Positions 19,750-28,711 of a stretch of DNA of 64,000 nucleotides are shown piece after piece. A program made the position numbers and the translations under genes. Within the stretch, counting starts at the first letter, position 1. Every line of letters begins with the position of its first letter. Source of the stretch: Candidatus Alistipes faecigallinarum (lineage in GTDB: Bacteria > Bacteroidota > Bacteroidia > Bacteroidales > Rikenellaceae); NCBI GenBank assembly GCA_019115605.1, contig DXDG01000019.1, positions 62,001-126,000 of the forward strand, in the 5' to 3' direction. Below the pieces are notes generated by a model. That model saw only the letters and a program-made list of their open reading frames with translations, made no database searches and was not told the DNA's origin.

Positions 19750-20691
19750 CTACCGCATGGCGATGTCGGCCTGGCCGATCAGGCGCCCCTCGCAGTAGAG
19801 CTGCACCTTGTAGGTTCCGGCGGTGAATCCCGTGCTGGCGTAGAAGATGCCCACGTCGAGGTCCTGCGTGTTGTCGTACTGCACGGTGCGCTGGGCCGAG
19901 TAGCTCAGGCGCTCGCCCTCGAACTCGAAGGTCGGCATCGCCTCGGTGGTCAGCACATAGCCGTCGGGCGAGGTGATGCGCACGTAGACGGTCTTGTCGC
20001 CCGGGGCGGCCAGTTCGTTGGCCGAGATGGTGAAGTCCACGCGCAGGCGTGCGGCGTTCTTGATGCGCGAAACCTCGCGGCTGTTGGCGTTCAGCGCCAG
20101 GAGCGCGATGTCGCGGGCCCGCAGCACGGCGCCGATGCGTACCTTGTTGTCGAGCTCGGCGGCCTTCTCTTCGGCCATGTCGGCGCGCAGGTTGGCCGAG
20201 GAGATCTCCTTGCGGAAGCCGACGTTCTCCTTGATGAGCTTCTTGTTGAGCGTGTTCAGCGAGTCGATCTGGCGGACGTAGCCCCGCATGATCGTGCGCA
20301 GGGTGCCCACCTCCTTCTCGTACTGCTTGATCTTCGCGAGGTTCCACGAACGCTCCTTCTTCAGGCGCGTCATCAGCGAGTCGGCCCTTTCGCGTTCGAT
20401 CGAGAGGTTCGCCGAGATCGAGTCGTTGGTGATCTGGAGGTTGTCGTAGTCCGTCATGAGGCGTCCCAGGTCGTTCTGGATCGAGTCGCGGTCGGCCTGC
20501 AGCAGCTCGTTGTCGATCATCTGCTGGCGGTGGATGCTGAAGTAGAGGATCGACAGCGCCACGAGGATCGCCGAGAGAATGATGATGACGATGCGGTAGC
20601 CGCGTATGGATTTTTCGGCGGCGGGCTGCTCCATCGGGTAGCCCTCTTCCTCTTCGAACTCCGAGGGATCGTATCCCTGTCTGTTTTCCAT
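19750..20691 (-). CDS. Single-pass membrane protein with long periplasmic coiled coil
   Basis: I do not recognise a named family. The 313-residue protein has an acidic cytoplasmic N-terminus (EFEEEEG), one membrane helix at about 33-53 (RIVIIILSAILVALSILYFSI), and a heptad-rich coiled coil at about 55-185. A C-terminal beta-rich domain (about 200-313) contains GDKTVYVRITSPDGYVL and the closing GTYKVQLYCEGRLIGQADIAMR region. The arrangement is common to conserved hypothetical Bacteroidales envelope proteins. Own promoter and terminator make it a single-gene unit. A structural role in the envelope is a guess. Confidence 0.7.
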   Translation of the reverse strand: MENRQGYDPSEFEEEEGYPMEQPAAEKSIRGYRIVIIILSAILVALSILYFSIHRQQMIDNELLQADRDSIQNDLGRLMTDYDNLQITNDSISANLSIERERADSLMTRLKKERSWNLAKIKQYEKEVGTLRTIMRGYVRQIDSLNTLNKKLIKENVGFRKEISSANLRADMAEEKAAELDNKVRIGAVLRARDIALLALNANSREVSRIKNAARLRVDFTISANELAAPGDKTVYVRITSPDGYVLTTEAMPTFEFEGERLSYSAQRTVQYDNTQDLDVGIFYASTGFTAGTYKVQLYCEGRLIGQADIAMR

Positions 20692-20788
20692 AGCCTTTCG
20701 GGTTTAGGGGCCGGGTGTGCGCCCGGCGGCGTTTGTCCGCTCCGCCGTTGCGGCCGGTTTGGACGGCGGCGGCCTGCGGAGCAGGTTA

Positions 20789-20796
20789 CAAAAATA
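20789..20796 (-). promoter_or_regulatory. Promoter -7 box of the coiled-coil membrane protein gene
   Basis: TATTTTTG on the minus strand matches TAnnTTTG. It gives a leader of roughly 90 bases before the ATG at 20691. A short inverted repeat (TTCGAAAAATCGAA) lies just upstream. Confidence 0.55.
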
Positions 20797-20856
20797 GTGA
20801 TTTATTCGAAAAATCGAACATCCGGCCGCAGAAAAAGCGCTCCGGCCGTGCGCCGT

Positions 20857-21939
20857 TTATCGTTTCAGGTGCCGCCGGATGACCGGGCAGACCAGGTCGG
20901 CATAGCGCATCATGCCCAGGTCGGTGAAGTGCACGCCGTCCACCGTCGCCTCGGCGTCGTCGCCCAGCATCCGCTCGGAGGAGATCATGTAGATGTGCTT
21001 CTCGCCCTTCTTTTTCAGCTCGCCGAAGATGCGGTTTACGGTTTCGTTCTTGCTGCGCACCTCCTCGGCCATCCGCTTGTCGAAGCGTCCGTGGGGGTAG
21101 CGGGGATCCTCGATGAAGATCACCGGCGTGTCGGGGTGCCGCTCGCGCAGGATGCGGTAGAAGGCCTCCATGCGGTCGTTCATCTCCTCGACCGAGGCGT
21201 TGGGCACGAAGTCGAGGACGAAGACCGAGGCGTCGACCTCGGCCATCAGACGGGCGATTTCGAGGTCGAGCAGGGCGTTTCCGCTGAATCCGAGGTTGAT
21301 GCACTCGCGGTTCAGGCGCCGCGAGATGATGTTCGTGTGGGCCATGCCGGGGCGGTTGGCGCAGCCGCCCTGGAGGATGCTCGTGCCGTAGAAGACCACG
21401 GGACGTTCGCGCTGCGGGAGATCGACGGCCGGCTGCTCGATGCGGGCCAGCGAGTCGATGCCGATCTCCAGGTCGGTCAGGCCGTCGTAGAGCGGGAGGT
21501 AGAGCATGTATTCCCGTTCGGCGGGCTCCATGTCGGTGATGATGACCGCCTCGTTCTGCTTCCCGGAGGGGCGTGCGCTGTTCACGAAGGTCCACGCTCC
21601 ATCCTCCTGCAGGCAGTAGAGGTCCAGACCGCGGGTTCCGGTCTGTGTCTGGTGGTTCATCGTCCGGTCGAAGAGGGCCGTCCACCGGGCGGCGATGGTC
21701 GTCGAGTTGCTGCGGAAGCGCACGGCCAGTCCCGCGGAGCATTTGCCCAGTTCCCAGACCGGACCGCGCGAGATCTGCTTGTACTCGGCCGGGAGGCGTT
21801 CGTAACGGGTTTCGGTGCGCTCGGCGGCCTTTCCCAGCAGGGGGAAGTCGGCGGCATCGTAATAGGTGAGCTGTGCTTTTGCGGCCGGGACGGCCATCAT
21901 CAGGCCCAGGGCCAGCAACCACTGTTTCGGTCGTACCAT
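20857..21939 (-). CDS. Secreted SGNH/GDSL-family hydrolase
   Basis: A 360-residue exported esterase-type enzyme. The signal peptide ends at AKAQ, and an N-terminal SGNH_hydro_N-like beta domain (to about 165) precedes the catalytic domain. Block I is FYGTSILQGG with the nucleophile Ser, block II is LGFSGN, and block V is DGVHFTDLG with the Asp-x-x-His pair. The ATG at 21939 was chosen because the longer open frame upstream is low-complexity and overlaps the DUF3108 gene. It starts 22 bp after the DUF3108 stop, so both are probably co-transcribed. Substrate unknown; deacetylation of a sugar is the usual role. Confidence 0.82.
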   Translation of the reverse strand: MVRPKQWLLALGLMMAVPAAKAQLTYYDAADFPLLGKAAERTETRYERLPAEYKQISRGPVWELGKCSAGLAVRFRSNSTTIAARWTALFDRTMNHQTQTGTRGLDLYCLQEDGAWTFVNSARPSGKQNEAVIITDMEPAEREYMLYLPLYDGLTDLEIGIDSLARIEQPAVDLPQRERPVVFYGTSILQGGCANRPGMAHTNIISRRLNRECINLGFSGNALLDLEIARLMAEVDASVFVLDFVPNASVEEMNDRMEAFYRILRERHPDTPVIFIEDPRYPHGRFDKRMAEEVRSKNETVNRIFGELKKKGEKHIYMISSERMLGDDAEATVDGVHFTDLGMMRYADLVCPVIRRHLKR

Positions 21940-21961
21940 CTTTCGTTTTTTTGTTTGGGTG

Positions 21962-22759
21962 TTATTTGACGAGACTCTCCACGGGGTATTTGAGCCCCTT
22001 GTAGCCGGAGATGTAGGCGTTGATGCTGCCGATGCGCACGGGCGACTCGATGTAGAGCGGAATCTTGTTGCGGTCATCCGAGATCCAGATCGTGAAGACC
22101 GAGCCGTCGGTGAACGAATAGCCCTGCGAGGAGCCGAGCTGGCAGTTGAACTTCAGCGTGCGGAAGCGGCCCATGTTGCGGATCTTCTTGACCTCGCGCC
22201 CCAGGAAGCGGTAGCGCAGCACGCGCACCGTGTCCTCGAGAACCATCTCCAGCTTCCCGGGCTCCCCTTCGCGGAAGGCCTCGGCCGGGGCGCTGCGGAG
22301 GTTGAAGAAGAGCGAAATGGGGTCCATGCTTTCGGCCGTCAGGGGCATCTGCTTCTCCCGGTAGGGGCGTTTGCGGCTGCGCCAGCGCGTGTAGACCGTC
22401 GAGTCGGCCCAGTCGTAACGGTAGCGGCTGTCGAAGGTGTAGTCGCCTTCGCGGATGTCGCTCTCGAAGCAGACGGGACGCAGCGCCTCGCGATCGATCC
22501 ATACCGTGTAGAGGTCCTCGAGGTTGAAGAACCAGCGGTAGGTGGGCAGCGTGCGCCCGTAGCCGGTAACCTTGTAGTGCTTCTCGCCGTTGAAGGTCTC
22601 CTCCGCGGTGGCGACCTCCACGGTGCCGACCTCCGTATTGGGGAACATCTTGGCCCGGTAGCTTACGCGGTACTGCAGCACTTCGCCCGGATGGTATAGT
22701 TGGGCGGCAAGGGGTGCGGCGGCCAGCAGGAGGCATATGCTGCAAATGAGTCTTTTCAT
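21962..22759 (-). CDS. DUF3108 domain protein, exported
   Basis: A 265-residue protein with a cleavable signal peptide (MKRLICSICLLLAAAPLAAQ) followed by one DUF3108 domain. Recognisable family features are the opening GEVLQYRVSYRAKMFP, the region FNGEKHYKVTGYGRT, and the closing WISDDRNKIPLYIESPV. DUF3108 proteins are periplasmic or outer-membrane beta proteins of unknown function. It lies 56 bp downstream of recG and 22 bp upstream of an SGNH hydrolase gene. Confidence 0.82.
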   Translation of the reverse strand: MKRLICSICLLLAAAPLAAQLYHPGEVLQYRVSYRAKMFPNTEVGTVEVATAEETFNGEKHYKVTGYGRTLPTYRWFFNLEDLYTVWIDREALRPVCFESDIREGDYTFDSRYRYDWADSTVYTRWRSRKRPYREKQMPLTAESMDPISLFFNLRSAPAEAFREGEPGKLEMVLEDTVRVLRYRFLGREVKKIRNMGRFRTLKFNCQLGSSQGYSFTDGSVFTIWISDDRNKIPLYIESPVRIGSINAYISGYKGLKYPVESLVK

Positions 22760-22815
22760 GATTCGGGGTTTTTGACAATAGAACGCTTTTTTGCGGTATT
22801 TTGTTTTTTAAGAGT

Positions 22816-24927
22816 TTACGATATGCGTGAAAAGTCGATTTCGTCGCGTCCGGCGTAGCGGCGCCGCAGGGCTTCGAGCCCGCGGTTTTCGGGGCGTGCG
22901 AGCTGCGAGTCGTCGGCCAGGATCGCCGCCGCGGCCTCGCGTGTGAGGGTCAGGATCTGCACGTCGGCCGTCGGGTTGGCGATCTTCAGATCAAAGGCCA
23001 TGCCGCTCTGCTGCGTGCCGTTGATGTCGCCCGCGCCGCGCAGCTTGAGGTCCAGCTCCGCGAGGCGGAAGCCGTCGTTCGTCTCGCACATGGCGTCGAG
23101 GCGCGCCCTCGCCTCGCGCGAGAGCTTCTCGCCCGACATGAGGATGCAGTAGGACTGCGCGGCGCCGCGGCCCACGCGTCCGCGCAGCTGGTGCAGCTGC
23201 GAGAGGCCGAAGCGCTCGGCCGACTCGATGACCATCACCGTGGCGTTCGGGACATCGACACCCACCTCGATGACCGACGTGGCGACGAGGATCTGCGCCT
23301 CGCCCTCCTTGAACTGGCGCATCGACTCCTCCTTGTCGGCGGGCTTCATCTTGCCGTGGCAGATCGCCGTAACGTATTCCGGGAGCGGGAAGTCGCGCGA
23401 GATGGCCTCGTAACCGTCCGTAAGGTCCTTGTAATCCATCGCCTCGGACTCCTTGATGAGCGGGTAGACGACATAGACCTGACGCCCCTCGCGGATCTGC
23501 TGCCGCATGAATCCGAAGAGCTTGAGGCGTGCGGCGTCGGTGTAGTGGAAGGTCCGTATCGGCCGGCGCCCGGGCGGAAGTTCGTCGATGACCGAGACAT
23601 CCAGGTCGCCGTAGAGGGTCATGGCCAGCGTCCGCGGAATCGGCGTGGCGGTCATCACGAGGATATGGGGCGGGCGGGCGTTCTTGGTCCACATCCGGGC
23701 ACGCTGCTCGACGCCGAAGCGGTGCTGTTCGTCGATGACCACGAGCCCGAGGTTCGCGAACTGCACGCGGTCCTCGATCAGGGCGTGCGTGCCGATGAGG
23801 ATCTGCACTTCGCCCGAGGCGATGCCTTCGAGGGCTTCGCGGCGCTCGGCCGTCTTCGAGGCGCCGGTGAGTACGGCCACGCGGACCGCCATCGGGCCGA
23901 GCATGCGGCGGATCGTGGCGAGGTGCTGGCGCGCGAGGATCTCCGTGGGGGCCATCATGCAGGCCTGGAAGCCGTTGTCCACGGCCAGCAGCATCGACAT
24001 GAGGGCCACGAGGGTCTTGCCGCTGCCGACGTCGCCCTGCAGCAGGCGGTTCATCTGGAAACCCGTCACGGTGTCCTGGCGGATCTCGCGGATCACGCGC
24101 TTCTGGGCTCCGGTGAGCGGGAAGGGGAGCTGCTCGCGGTAGAAGGTGTTGAACGCCTCGCCGACCTTCGGGAAGAGAAAGCCGTCCTGCCGCGAGAGGC
24201 GTGCCGTGCGGCGCGCCTGGATGTTGAGCTGCACGCCGAGCAGCTCGTCGAACTTGAGCCGGTACTGGGCCTGGCGCAGCAGCTCCTGCGACTGCGGAAA
24301 GTGGATGTTGTAGTAGGCCTCGCGCAGCGGCAGCAGCCCGTAGCGAGTGCGGAACGATTCGGTGAGGGGATCCTCGATGGCGTCGCGGACCAGCGGCCAG
24401 AGCTTGCAGACGATCTGGTACATGCCCTTCGTTCCCAGCTGGCTTGAGAGCTTCTCGGTCGAGGGGTAGATGCCCTGCATGCCGCTCTCGGGCCGCCGCG
24501 AGAGGGCCTGTTCGACGGTCTCGAGTTCGGGGTGGGCCATCGAGAGCATGCCGCGGTAGAATCCCGGGCGTCCGAAGATGAGGTACTCGCGCCCCTTCTC
24601 GATACGTTTCTCGATCCACTTGATGCCCTGGAACCAGACCAGCTCGGCCGTGCCCGTAGCGTCCTGCACCGAGACGGTGAAGCGGCGCCGGCGCCCTTCG
24701 CCGGCATAGGCCACGCCCATGACGCGGGCCCGGAACTGGACGTAGGCGAGCCCGGCCGCGTCGGTGATCTCGGCGATGCGGTAGATGCGCGTGCGGTCGA
24801 TGTAGCGGAACGGGAAGTGGCGGAGCATGTCGCCGAGCGTACGGATCCCCAACTCCCTGTCGAGGAGCTTCGCCCGGGCTTCGCCGACCCCCGGGACATA
24901 CTTGATATCGTTGTCGAGACGGTCCAC
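22816..24927 (-). CDS. recG: ATP-dependent DNA helicase RecG
   Basis: A 703-residue RecG, which reverses stalled replication forks and branch-migrates Holliday junctions. The N-terminal wedge/OB part begins DNDIKYVPGVGEARAKLL, matching Bacteroidota RecG starts. Helicase motifs are intact: GDVGSGKT (Walker A), VIDEQHRFG (motif II), TATPIPRT (motif III) and QLRGRVGRG (motif VI). I start at GTG 24927 rather than at an upstream in-frame ATG, since the extra N-terminus is translated from the tandem-repeat spacer and has no similarity to the family. A TATATTTG box ends only 4 bases before this GTG, so the mRNA may be nearly leaderless. Confidence 0.95.
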   Translation of the reverse strand: MDRLDNDIKYVPGVGEARAKLLDRELGIRTLGDMLRHFPFRYIDRTRIYRIAEITDAAGLAYVQFRARVMGVAYAGEGRRRRFTVSVQDATGTAELVWFQGIKWIEKRIEKGREYLIFGRPGFYRGMLSMAHPELETVEQALSRRPESGMQGIYPSTEKLSSQLGTKGMYQIVCKLWPLVRDAIEDPLTESFRTRYGLLPLREAYYNIHFPQSQELLRQAQYRLKFDELLGVQLNIQARRTARLSRQDGFLFPKVGEAFNTFYREQLPFPLTGAQKRVIREIRQDTVTGFQMNRLLQGDVGSGKTLVALMSMLLAVDNGFQACMMAPTEILARQHLATIRRMLGPMAVRVAVLTGASKTAERREALEGIASGEVQILIGTHALIEDRVQFANLGLVVIDEQHRFGVEQRARMWTKNARPPHILVMTATPIPRTLAMTLYGDLDVSVIDELPPGRRPIRTFHYTDAARLKLFGFMRQQIREGRQVYVVYPLIKESEAMDYKDLTDGYEAISRDFPLPEYVTAICHGKMKPADKEESMRQFKEGEAQILVATSVIEVGVDVPNATVMVIESAERFGLSQLHQLRGRVGRGAAQSYCILMSGEKLSREARARLDAMCETNDGFRLAELDLKLRGAGDINGTQQSGMAFDLKIANPTADVQILTLTREAAAAILADDSQLARPENRGLEALRRRYAGRDEIDFSRIS

Positions 24928-24931
24928 CGGG

Positions 24932-24939
24932 CAAATATA
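24932..24939 (-). promoter_or_regulatory. recG promoter -7 box
   Basis: TATATTTG on the minus strand fits TAnnTTTG exactly. It lies immediately before the GTG start, which would make the transcript leaderless or place the real start slightly downstream. Confidence 0.45.
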
Positions 24940-25024
24940 CGAAGTTTTCAGGGAAATGGTGAGCCTTCGGCCCGGGGTATCTCCTTCCGGAACGCATTTC
25001 CCGGCCTTCGGACGGGCTCCCGGG

Positions 25025-25122
25025 GCGGTGCGGGCGGTGCGGGCGGTGCGGACGGTGCGGGCGGTCGGATGGTGCGGACGGTGCGGATGGTGCGGACGGT
25101 GTGTATGGTGCGGGCGGTCGGA
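25025..25122. repeat. 9-bp GC-rich tandem repeat, about 11 units
   Basis: Imperfect units of consensus RYGGTGCGG run head to tail between recG and the GH2 gene. One unit is 8 bp, which breaks the reading frame. It fills most of the 285-bp spacer, which otherwise holds the GH2 terminator hairpin and the recG promoter. It is not a CRISPR array because there are no spacers. Confidence 0.85.
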
Positions 25123-25157
25123 TCTCCGGGATTGCCGGGATCGCCGGCGCGGACAGG

Positions 25158-25192
25158 GCACGGGCGGCACGGAAACCCCGCGCCGCCCGTGC
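25158..25192 (-). terminator. Hairpin after the GH2 gene
   Basis: GCACGGGCGGC (25158-25168) pairs with 25182-25192 around a 13-base loop. It lies just downstream of the minus-strand GH2 stop. No T-run follows. Confidence 0.5.
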
Positions 25193-25212
25193 GTTCCGTT
25201 TCCGGGAGCCGG

Positions 25213-27024
25213 CTATTCGTCCAGCGCGCCGCAGACGCGGCGGTTGATCGCGCGGATGCGCTCCGCGTCGACCTTCATCACCCGGCGGTCGTAGGTCATC
25301 AGGCCGTTCACTTCGGTCTCGACGTCGGTGGTCTGCGTGTAGACCGCCGCGGAGAAGTAGCGCAGGTGGTCGAGCAGCGACGAGGCGTAGCGCTCATACT
25401 CGTCGGTAACCTGCTGCGGGGTGTTGAAGCGCACATAGCCCCAGTTGCGGTCCTGCTCCCAGAGGTGCCCCTCGACGACCTGCCCGATGCCGCCGAACTC
25501 GCCGAGCACCGAGACGCGGTCGGCGTCGAAGATCAGCAGCCCCGGCATGGGGTAGTTGTGCTGGTCGAGCATGTCGCCCGCGCGGTAGTGGTTTCCGCCG
25601 CTGGCGGCATCGACCAGACGCGTCGGGTCGTAGGCCTTCGTCCAGGCCGCGATCTCGGGGGTCTTGAACTGTCCCCAGGTCTCGTTGAAGGGAATCCAGA
25701 CGCCGATCGAGACGAACGGCCGCAGGCAGTCGATGATCTCGCGCCACTCCTTGCGGTAGCAGGCCTCCGACTCGGGCGAGCGCTGCCGCTCCTCACCCGT
25801 GAAGTAGCGGGTCATCTGCCACTGGGGATTGCCGAACGAGATGTCGCCGCTGGGCATGTCCTGCCAGACGATGATCCCCTCGCGGTCGCAGTGGTAGTAC
25901 CAGCGGGCCGGTTCGACCTTCACGTGCTTGCGGATCATGTTGTAGCCCAGCTCCTTGGTCTTTACGATGTCGTAGCGCAGCGCCTCGTCCGAGGGGGCGG
26001 TGTAGAGCCCGTCGGGCCACCATCCCTGGTCGAGGGGCCCGAACTGGAAGAGGGGCCGGTTGTTGAGCATCAGGCGCGGGACGTTGTTGCGGTCGCGGCC
26101 TGTCGAGAACTTGCGCATGGCCGTGTAGCTCGCCACGCGGTCCACGACGCGGCCGTCGTGGCGCAGCGTAACCTGCAGGTCGTAGAGGAAGGGGCTTTCG
26201 GGGCTCCAAAGCTTCGGCTCGGCAACGGGAAGCTCCACGGAGGTGCTGGGCAGCGCCTCGGCCGTGGCGACCACCGTGCCGCCGTCCCGGAGCACGACCT
26301 CGATGCGGTCGCCCGGGGCCGCCTCCGAGAGGGGCACCTCGACCGTGAAGCGCATGTGGTCAAGGTCGGCCGTGGCCTGCACGCCGAGGATGTAGCGCTG
26401 CGGCACGGCTTCGAGCCAGACGGTCTGCCAGATGCCGCTCACGGACGAGTACCAGATGCCGCTCGGATTGTCCGACTGCTTGCCGCGGGGCTGGAAACCC
26501 TTTTCGGTGGGGTCCCAGACGCGGATGCGGAGCGTGTTGCCGCCCTTGCGCAGGGCCGGGGTGATATCGAAGCTGAAGGGGGTGAAGCCGCCGGTGTGCG
26601 AGCCGACCGTCGTGCCGTTCACCCAGACGTCGGTCTTCCAGTCCGAGGCGCCGATGTGGAGCAGGACGCGGTCGCCGCGCCACGAGGCCGGAACCGTGAA
26701 GCTGCGTTCGTACCAGAGGCAGCGGTCGGCGCCGGGGCGCTCGCCGACCCCCGAGAGGGCCGACTCCGCTGCGAAGGGGACGAGGATCTTGCCCTCGAAC
26801 GTCTCGGGCGCGGCTTCGAGCGGGAGGATGGCGTAGTCCCAGAGTCCGTTGAGGTTTTGCCACTTCTCGCGCACGAGCTGCGGACGCGGGTATTCGGCTA
26901 GCACCTGCTGCGGGTCGAGTTTCTCACCCCACGGGGTGAGCAGGCGTACCTGGGCCGGCTGCCATTGGGCGGCGGCCGGCAGCGCGGCCAGGAGGGCCAG
27001 CGCCATGAGGAAGGTTCGTTTCAT
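25213..27024 (-). CDS. GH2 family glycosidase (beta-galactosidase/glucuronidase/mannosidase type), periplasmic
   Basis: A 603-residue GH2 enzyme with signal peptide ending AAAQ. The sugar-binding jelly roll (about 40-215, with WKTDVWVNGTTVGSHTGGF), the Ig-like domain and the TIM barrel are in the usual order. Acid/base Glu is in IPFNETWG (near 446) and nucleophile Glu in LGEFGG (near 508), so it should be active. It lacks the C-terminal domains of large LacZ enzymes. It is transcribed away from the sulfatase, from its own promoter. Specificity is not determined; beta-mannosidase would suit the neighbouring mannose locus, but this is only a guess. Confidence 0.88.
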   Translation of the reverse strand: MKRTFLMALALLAALPAAAQWQPAQVRLLTPWGEKLDPQQVLAEYPRPQLVREKWQNLNGLWDYAILPLEAAPETFEGKILVPFAAESALSGVGERPGADRCLWYERSFTVPASWRGDRVLLHIGASDWKTDVWVNGTTVGSHTGGFTPFSFDITPALRKGGNTLRIRVWDPTEKGFQPRGKQSDNPSGIWYSSVSGIWQTVWLEAVPQRYILGVQATADLDHMRFTVEVPLSEAAPGDRIEVVLRDGGTVVATAEALPSTSVELPVAEPKLWSPESPFLYDLQVTLRHDGRVVDRVASYTAMRKFSTGRDRNNVPRLMLNNRPLFQFGPLDQGWWPDGLYTAPSDEALRYDIVKTKELGYNMIRKHVKVEPARWYYHCDREGIIVWQDMPSGDISFGNPQWQMTRYFTGEERQRSPESEACYRKEWREIIDCLRPFVSIGVWIPFNETWGQFKTPEIAAWTKAYDPTRLVDAASGGNHYRAGDMLDQHNYPMPGLLIFDADRVSVLGEFGGIGQVVEGHLWEQDRNWGYVRFNTPQQVTDEYERYASSLLDHLRYFSAAVYTQTTDVETEVNGLMTYDRRVMKVDAERIRAINRRVCGALDE

Positions 27025-27063
27025 AGACGGTGAAGTTTGGATGGTCGTAATTGTTTGCGATTC

Positions 27064-27095
27064 TAAAATTACGCATATTTTCGGCGACGGCCAAA
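27064..27095 (-). promoter_or_regulatory. GH2 gene promoter
   Basis: On the minus strand TTTG (27095-27092) and TAATTTTA (27071-27064) are spaced by 20 bp, matching the -33/-7 arrangement except for the last base. The leader would be about 35 bases. Confidence 0.5.
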
Positions 27096-27192
27096 CGACC
27101 CCGTCGGGGATGGATTCCGCTGTTTTTGTATACTCGGCTGTAAATCAGCACCACGATCGGTTTCTGGACCGAGTGTGGCCCGGGCTTTGTTG

Positions 27193-27253
27193 CGATATGA
27201 CACTCTTTTGAGACGATAGTATACACCTAGGGGCGAAAGAAAATCTATTTTTG
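27193..27253 (+). promoter_or_regulatory. Sulfatase promoter with shared operator (copy 1)
   Basis: -7 box TATTTTTG is at 27246-27253. ATAGTATACACC starts at 27216, 30 bp upstream, covering the -33 position, where no TTTG exists. A related half-site, ATATGACACTC, starts at 27195, 21 bp further up. The whole block is about 80% identical to the block at 28712-28772. This looks like an activator-dependent promoter. Confidence 0.7.
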
Positions 27254-27319
27254 TTCAAAACGAAACGTCGTGTCGGAAAGAGCGACTCGGGTTTCGATAC
27301 CACCTGACCTGCTACGAAA

Positions 27320-28651
27320 ATGGATGACAGAACCCTGCTGACAGGAGTCGGGGCGCTGCTGGCACTCGGTGCTCCGGCTTCGGCGCAAAACATGCGCCCC
27401 AACGTGATCGTGATCTATACGGACGACCATGGTACGCTGGACATGAACTGTTACGGTGCCCGGGACCTCCGGACGCCTCACATGGATACGCTGGCGGCGC
27501 GGGGCGTACGTTTCACGCAATTCTATGCCGCCCCCGTGAGTTCGGCCTCCCGGGCGAGTCTGATGACCGGACAATTCACCGCCCGTGCGGGACTTACGGG
27601 GAATGCCGGGGACCGGGGCCTGCCGACGGACAAGGAGACGATTGCCGAGCGTCTGCGGGCAAACGGTTACCGGACAGCCTGTATCGGCAAGTGGCACCTG
27701 GGGTCGCTCAGGGAGTATGCTCCGAACAGTCGGGGATTCGATTATTTCTGGGGATTTCTGGGAGGCTGCATCGACAGCTATTCGCATTTCTACTATTGGG
27801 GAGGTCCGAACCGGCACGACCTCTGGTGCAACGATCGGGAGATCTATCGCGGCGGAACCTTTTTTGCCGAAGAGACGTTGCGCGAGGCCGAGCGGTTCAT
27901 TACAAACGGGGACGAACGCCCCTTCTTTCTCTATTGGGCCGTCAATATCCCTCATTATCCGCTTCAGCCGTCGGAGAAGTGGCTGGAGTATTATGCCGAT
28001 CTGCCCGAGCCGCGCCGTCAGTATGCGGCTTTTATCTCGACATTCGATGATTGTCTGGGCGGGTTGAGAGCCTTTCTTCGGGAGAATGGGCTGGAGGAGA
28101 ACACAATTGTCATACTGCAGTCGGATAACGGCCACAGCACCGAGGTGAGAACCTTCGGTGGAGGGGGTTATTGCGGCGACTATCGAGGCGGGAAGTTCTC
28201 CCTTTTCGAAGGGGGAATCCGGGTGCCGGCCCTCATCTCCTGGCCCGGACATCTTCCGCAGGGGGCCGTCCGGGACCAGATGGCCATGAATATTGACTGG
28301 TTTCCGACGATTCTCGAACTTTGCGGAATTGATGCCGCGGGGTGTGACGTGGATGGGAAGAGTCTCGTGGGGGTGCTCCTCGACGGTTCGGCCCCGGCAC
28401 CACATGAAACGCTGCATTTCGATTTCGAGCGCCAGTGGGCCGTACGTCACGGTGACTGGAAACTGCTTTTCAATGCCATCGATGTACGTCCCAATGACCG
28501 GAACGTGACCCTCGAAGGTCTCTTCCTGACCAACCTGAAGATGGATCCTTCGGAATCGCGGAATCTTCTCGAATCCTATCCGCAGCAGGCCGGCGAGTTG
28601 CTGGAGCTGCGTCTGCAGTATGTCGCCTCACTCTCCGGACCGAGAAAGTAA
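27320..28651 (+). CDS. Serine-type formylglycine sulfatase, exported
   Basis: A 443-residue arylsulfatase-type (S1 family) enzyme that would remove sulfate esters from a host or dietary glycan in the periplasm. A signal peptide (to about 23) is followed by the metal-binding strand VIVIYTDDHG. The modification motif is S74-S-A-S-R78, so the formylglycine precursor is Ser and needs an anSME-type maturase; none is in the window. CIGKWHLG (near 120) and LQSDNGH (near 260) are further family motifs. Codon use is noticeably less GC-biased than in neighbours (frequent TAT, TTT, CGG, GGA), and copies of one promoter flank the gene on both sides, which suggests later insertion into the locus. Confidence 0.9.
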   Translation: MDDRTLLTGVGALLALGAPASAQNMRPNVIVIYTDDHGTLDMNCYGARDLRTPHMDTLAARGVRFTQFYAAPVSSASRASLMTGQFTARAGLTGNAGDRGLPTDKETIAERLRANGYRTACIGKWHLGSLREYAPNSRGFDYFWGFLGGCIDSYSHFYYWGGPNRHDLWCNDREIYRGGTFFAEETLREAERFITNGDERPFFLYWAVNIPHYPLQPSEKWLEYYADLPEPRRQYAAFISTFDDCLGGLRAFLRENGLEENTIVILQSDNGHSTEVRTFGGGGYCGDYRGGKFSLFEGGIRVPALISWPGHLPQGAVRDQMAMNIDWFPTILELCGIDAAGCDVDGKSLVGVLLDGSAPAPHETLHFDFERQWAVRHGDWKLLFNAIDVRPNDRNVTLEGLFLTNLKMDPSESRNLLESYPQQAGELLELRLQYVASLSGPRK

Positions 28652-28711
28652 TTCGTAAATCATGTGTCTGCAGGTTAGTGACATGCGTTCCGATGCCCGT
28701 GCGTGTTGAAT

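Noticed and set aside
25025-25122. CRISPR-like array
   Set aside because: The units are 9 bp with no spacers and no cas genes are nearby. The same applies to the decamers at 62341-62397 and the 11-mers at 45121-45164.
24928-25170. N-terminal extension of RecG through the tandem repeat
   Set aside because: The extra 81 residues are Arg/His/Thr/Pro repeats translated from the 9-bp array. Family alignment starts at the GTG at 24927, and a -7 box lies just before it.
27126-27137. Fourth strong copy of the shared operator (TTTGTATACTCG)
   Set aside because: It matches 9 of 12 positions, but no -7 box lies 30 bp downstream on either strand.
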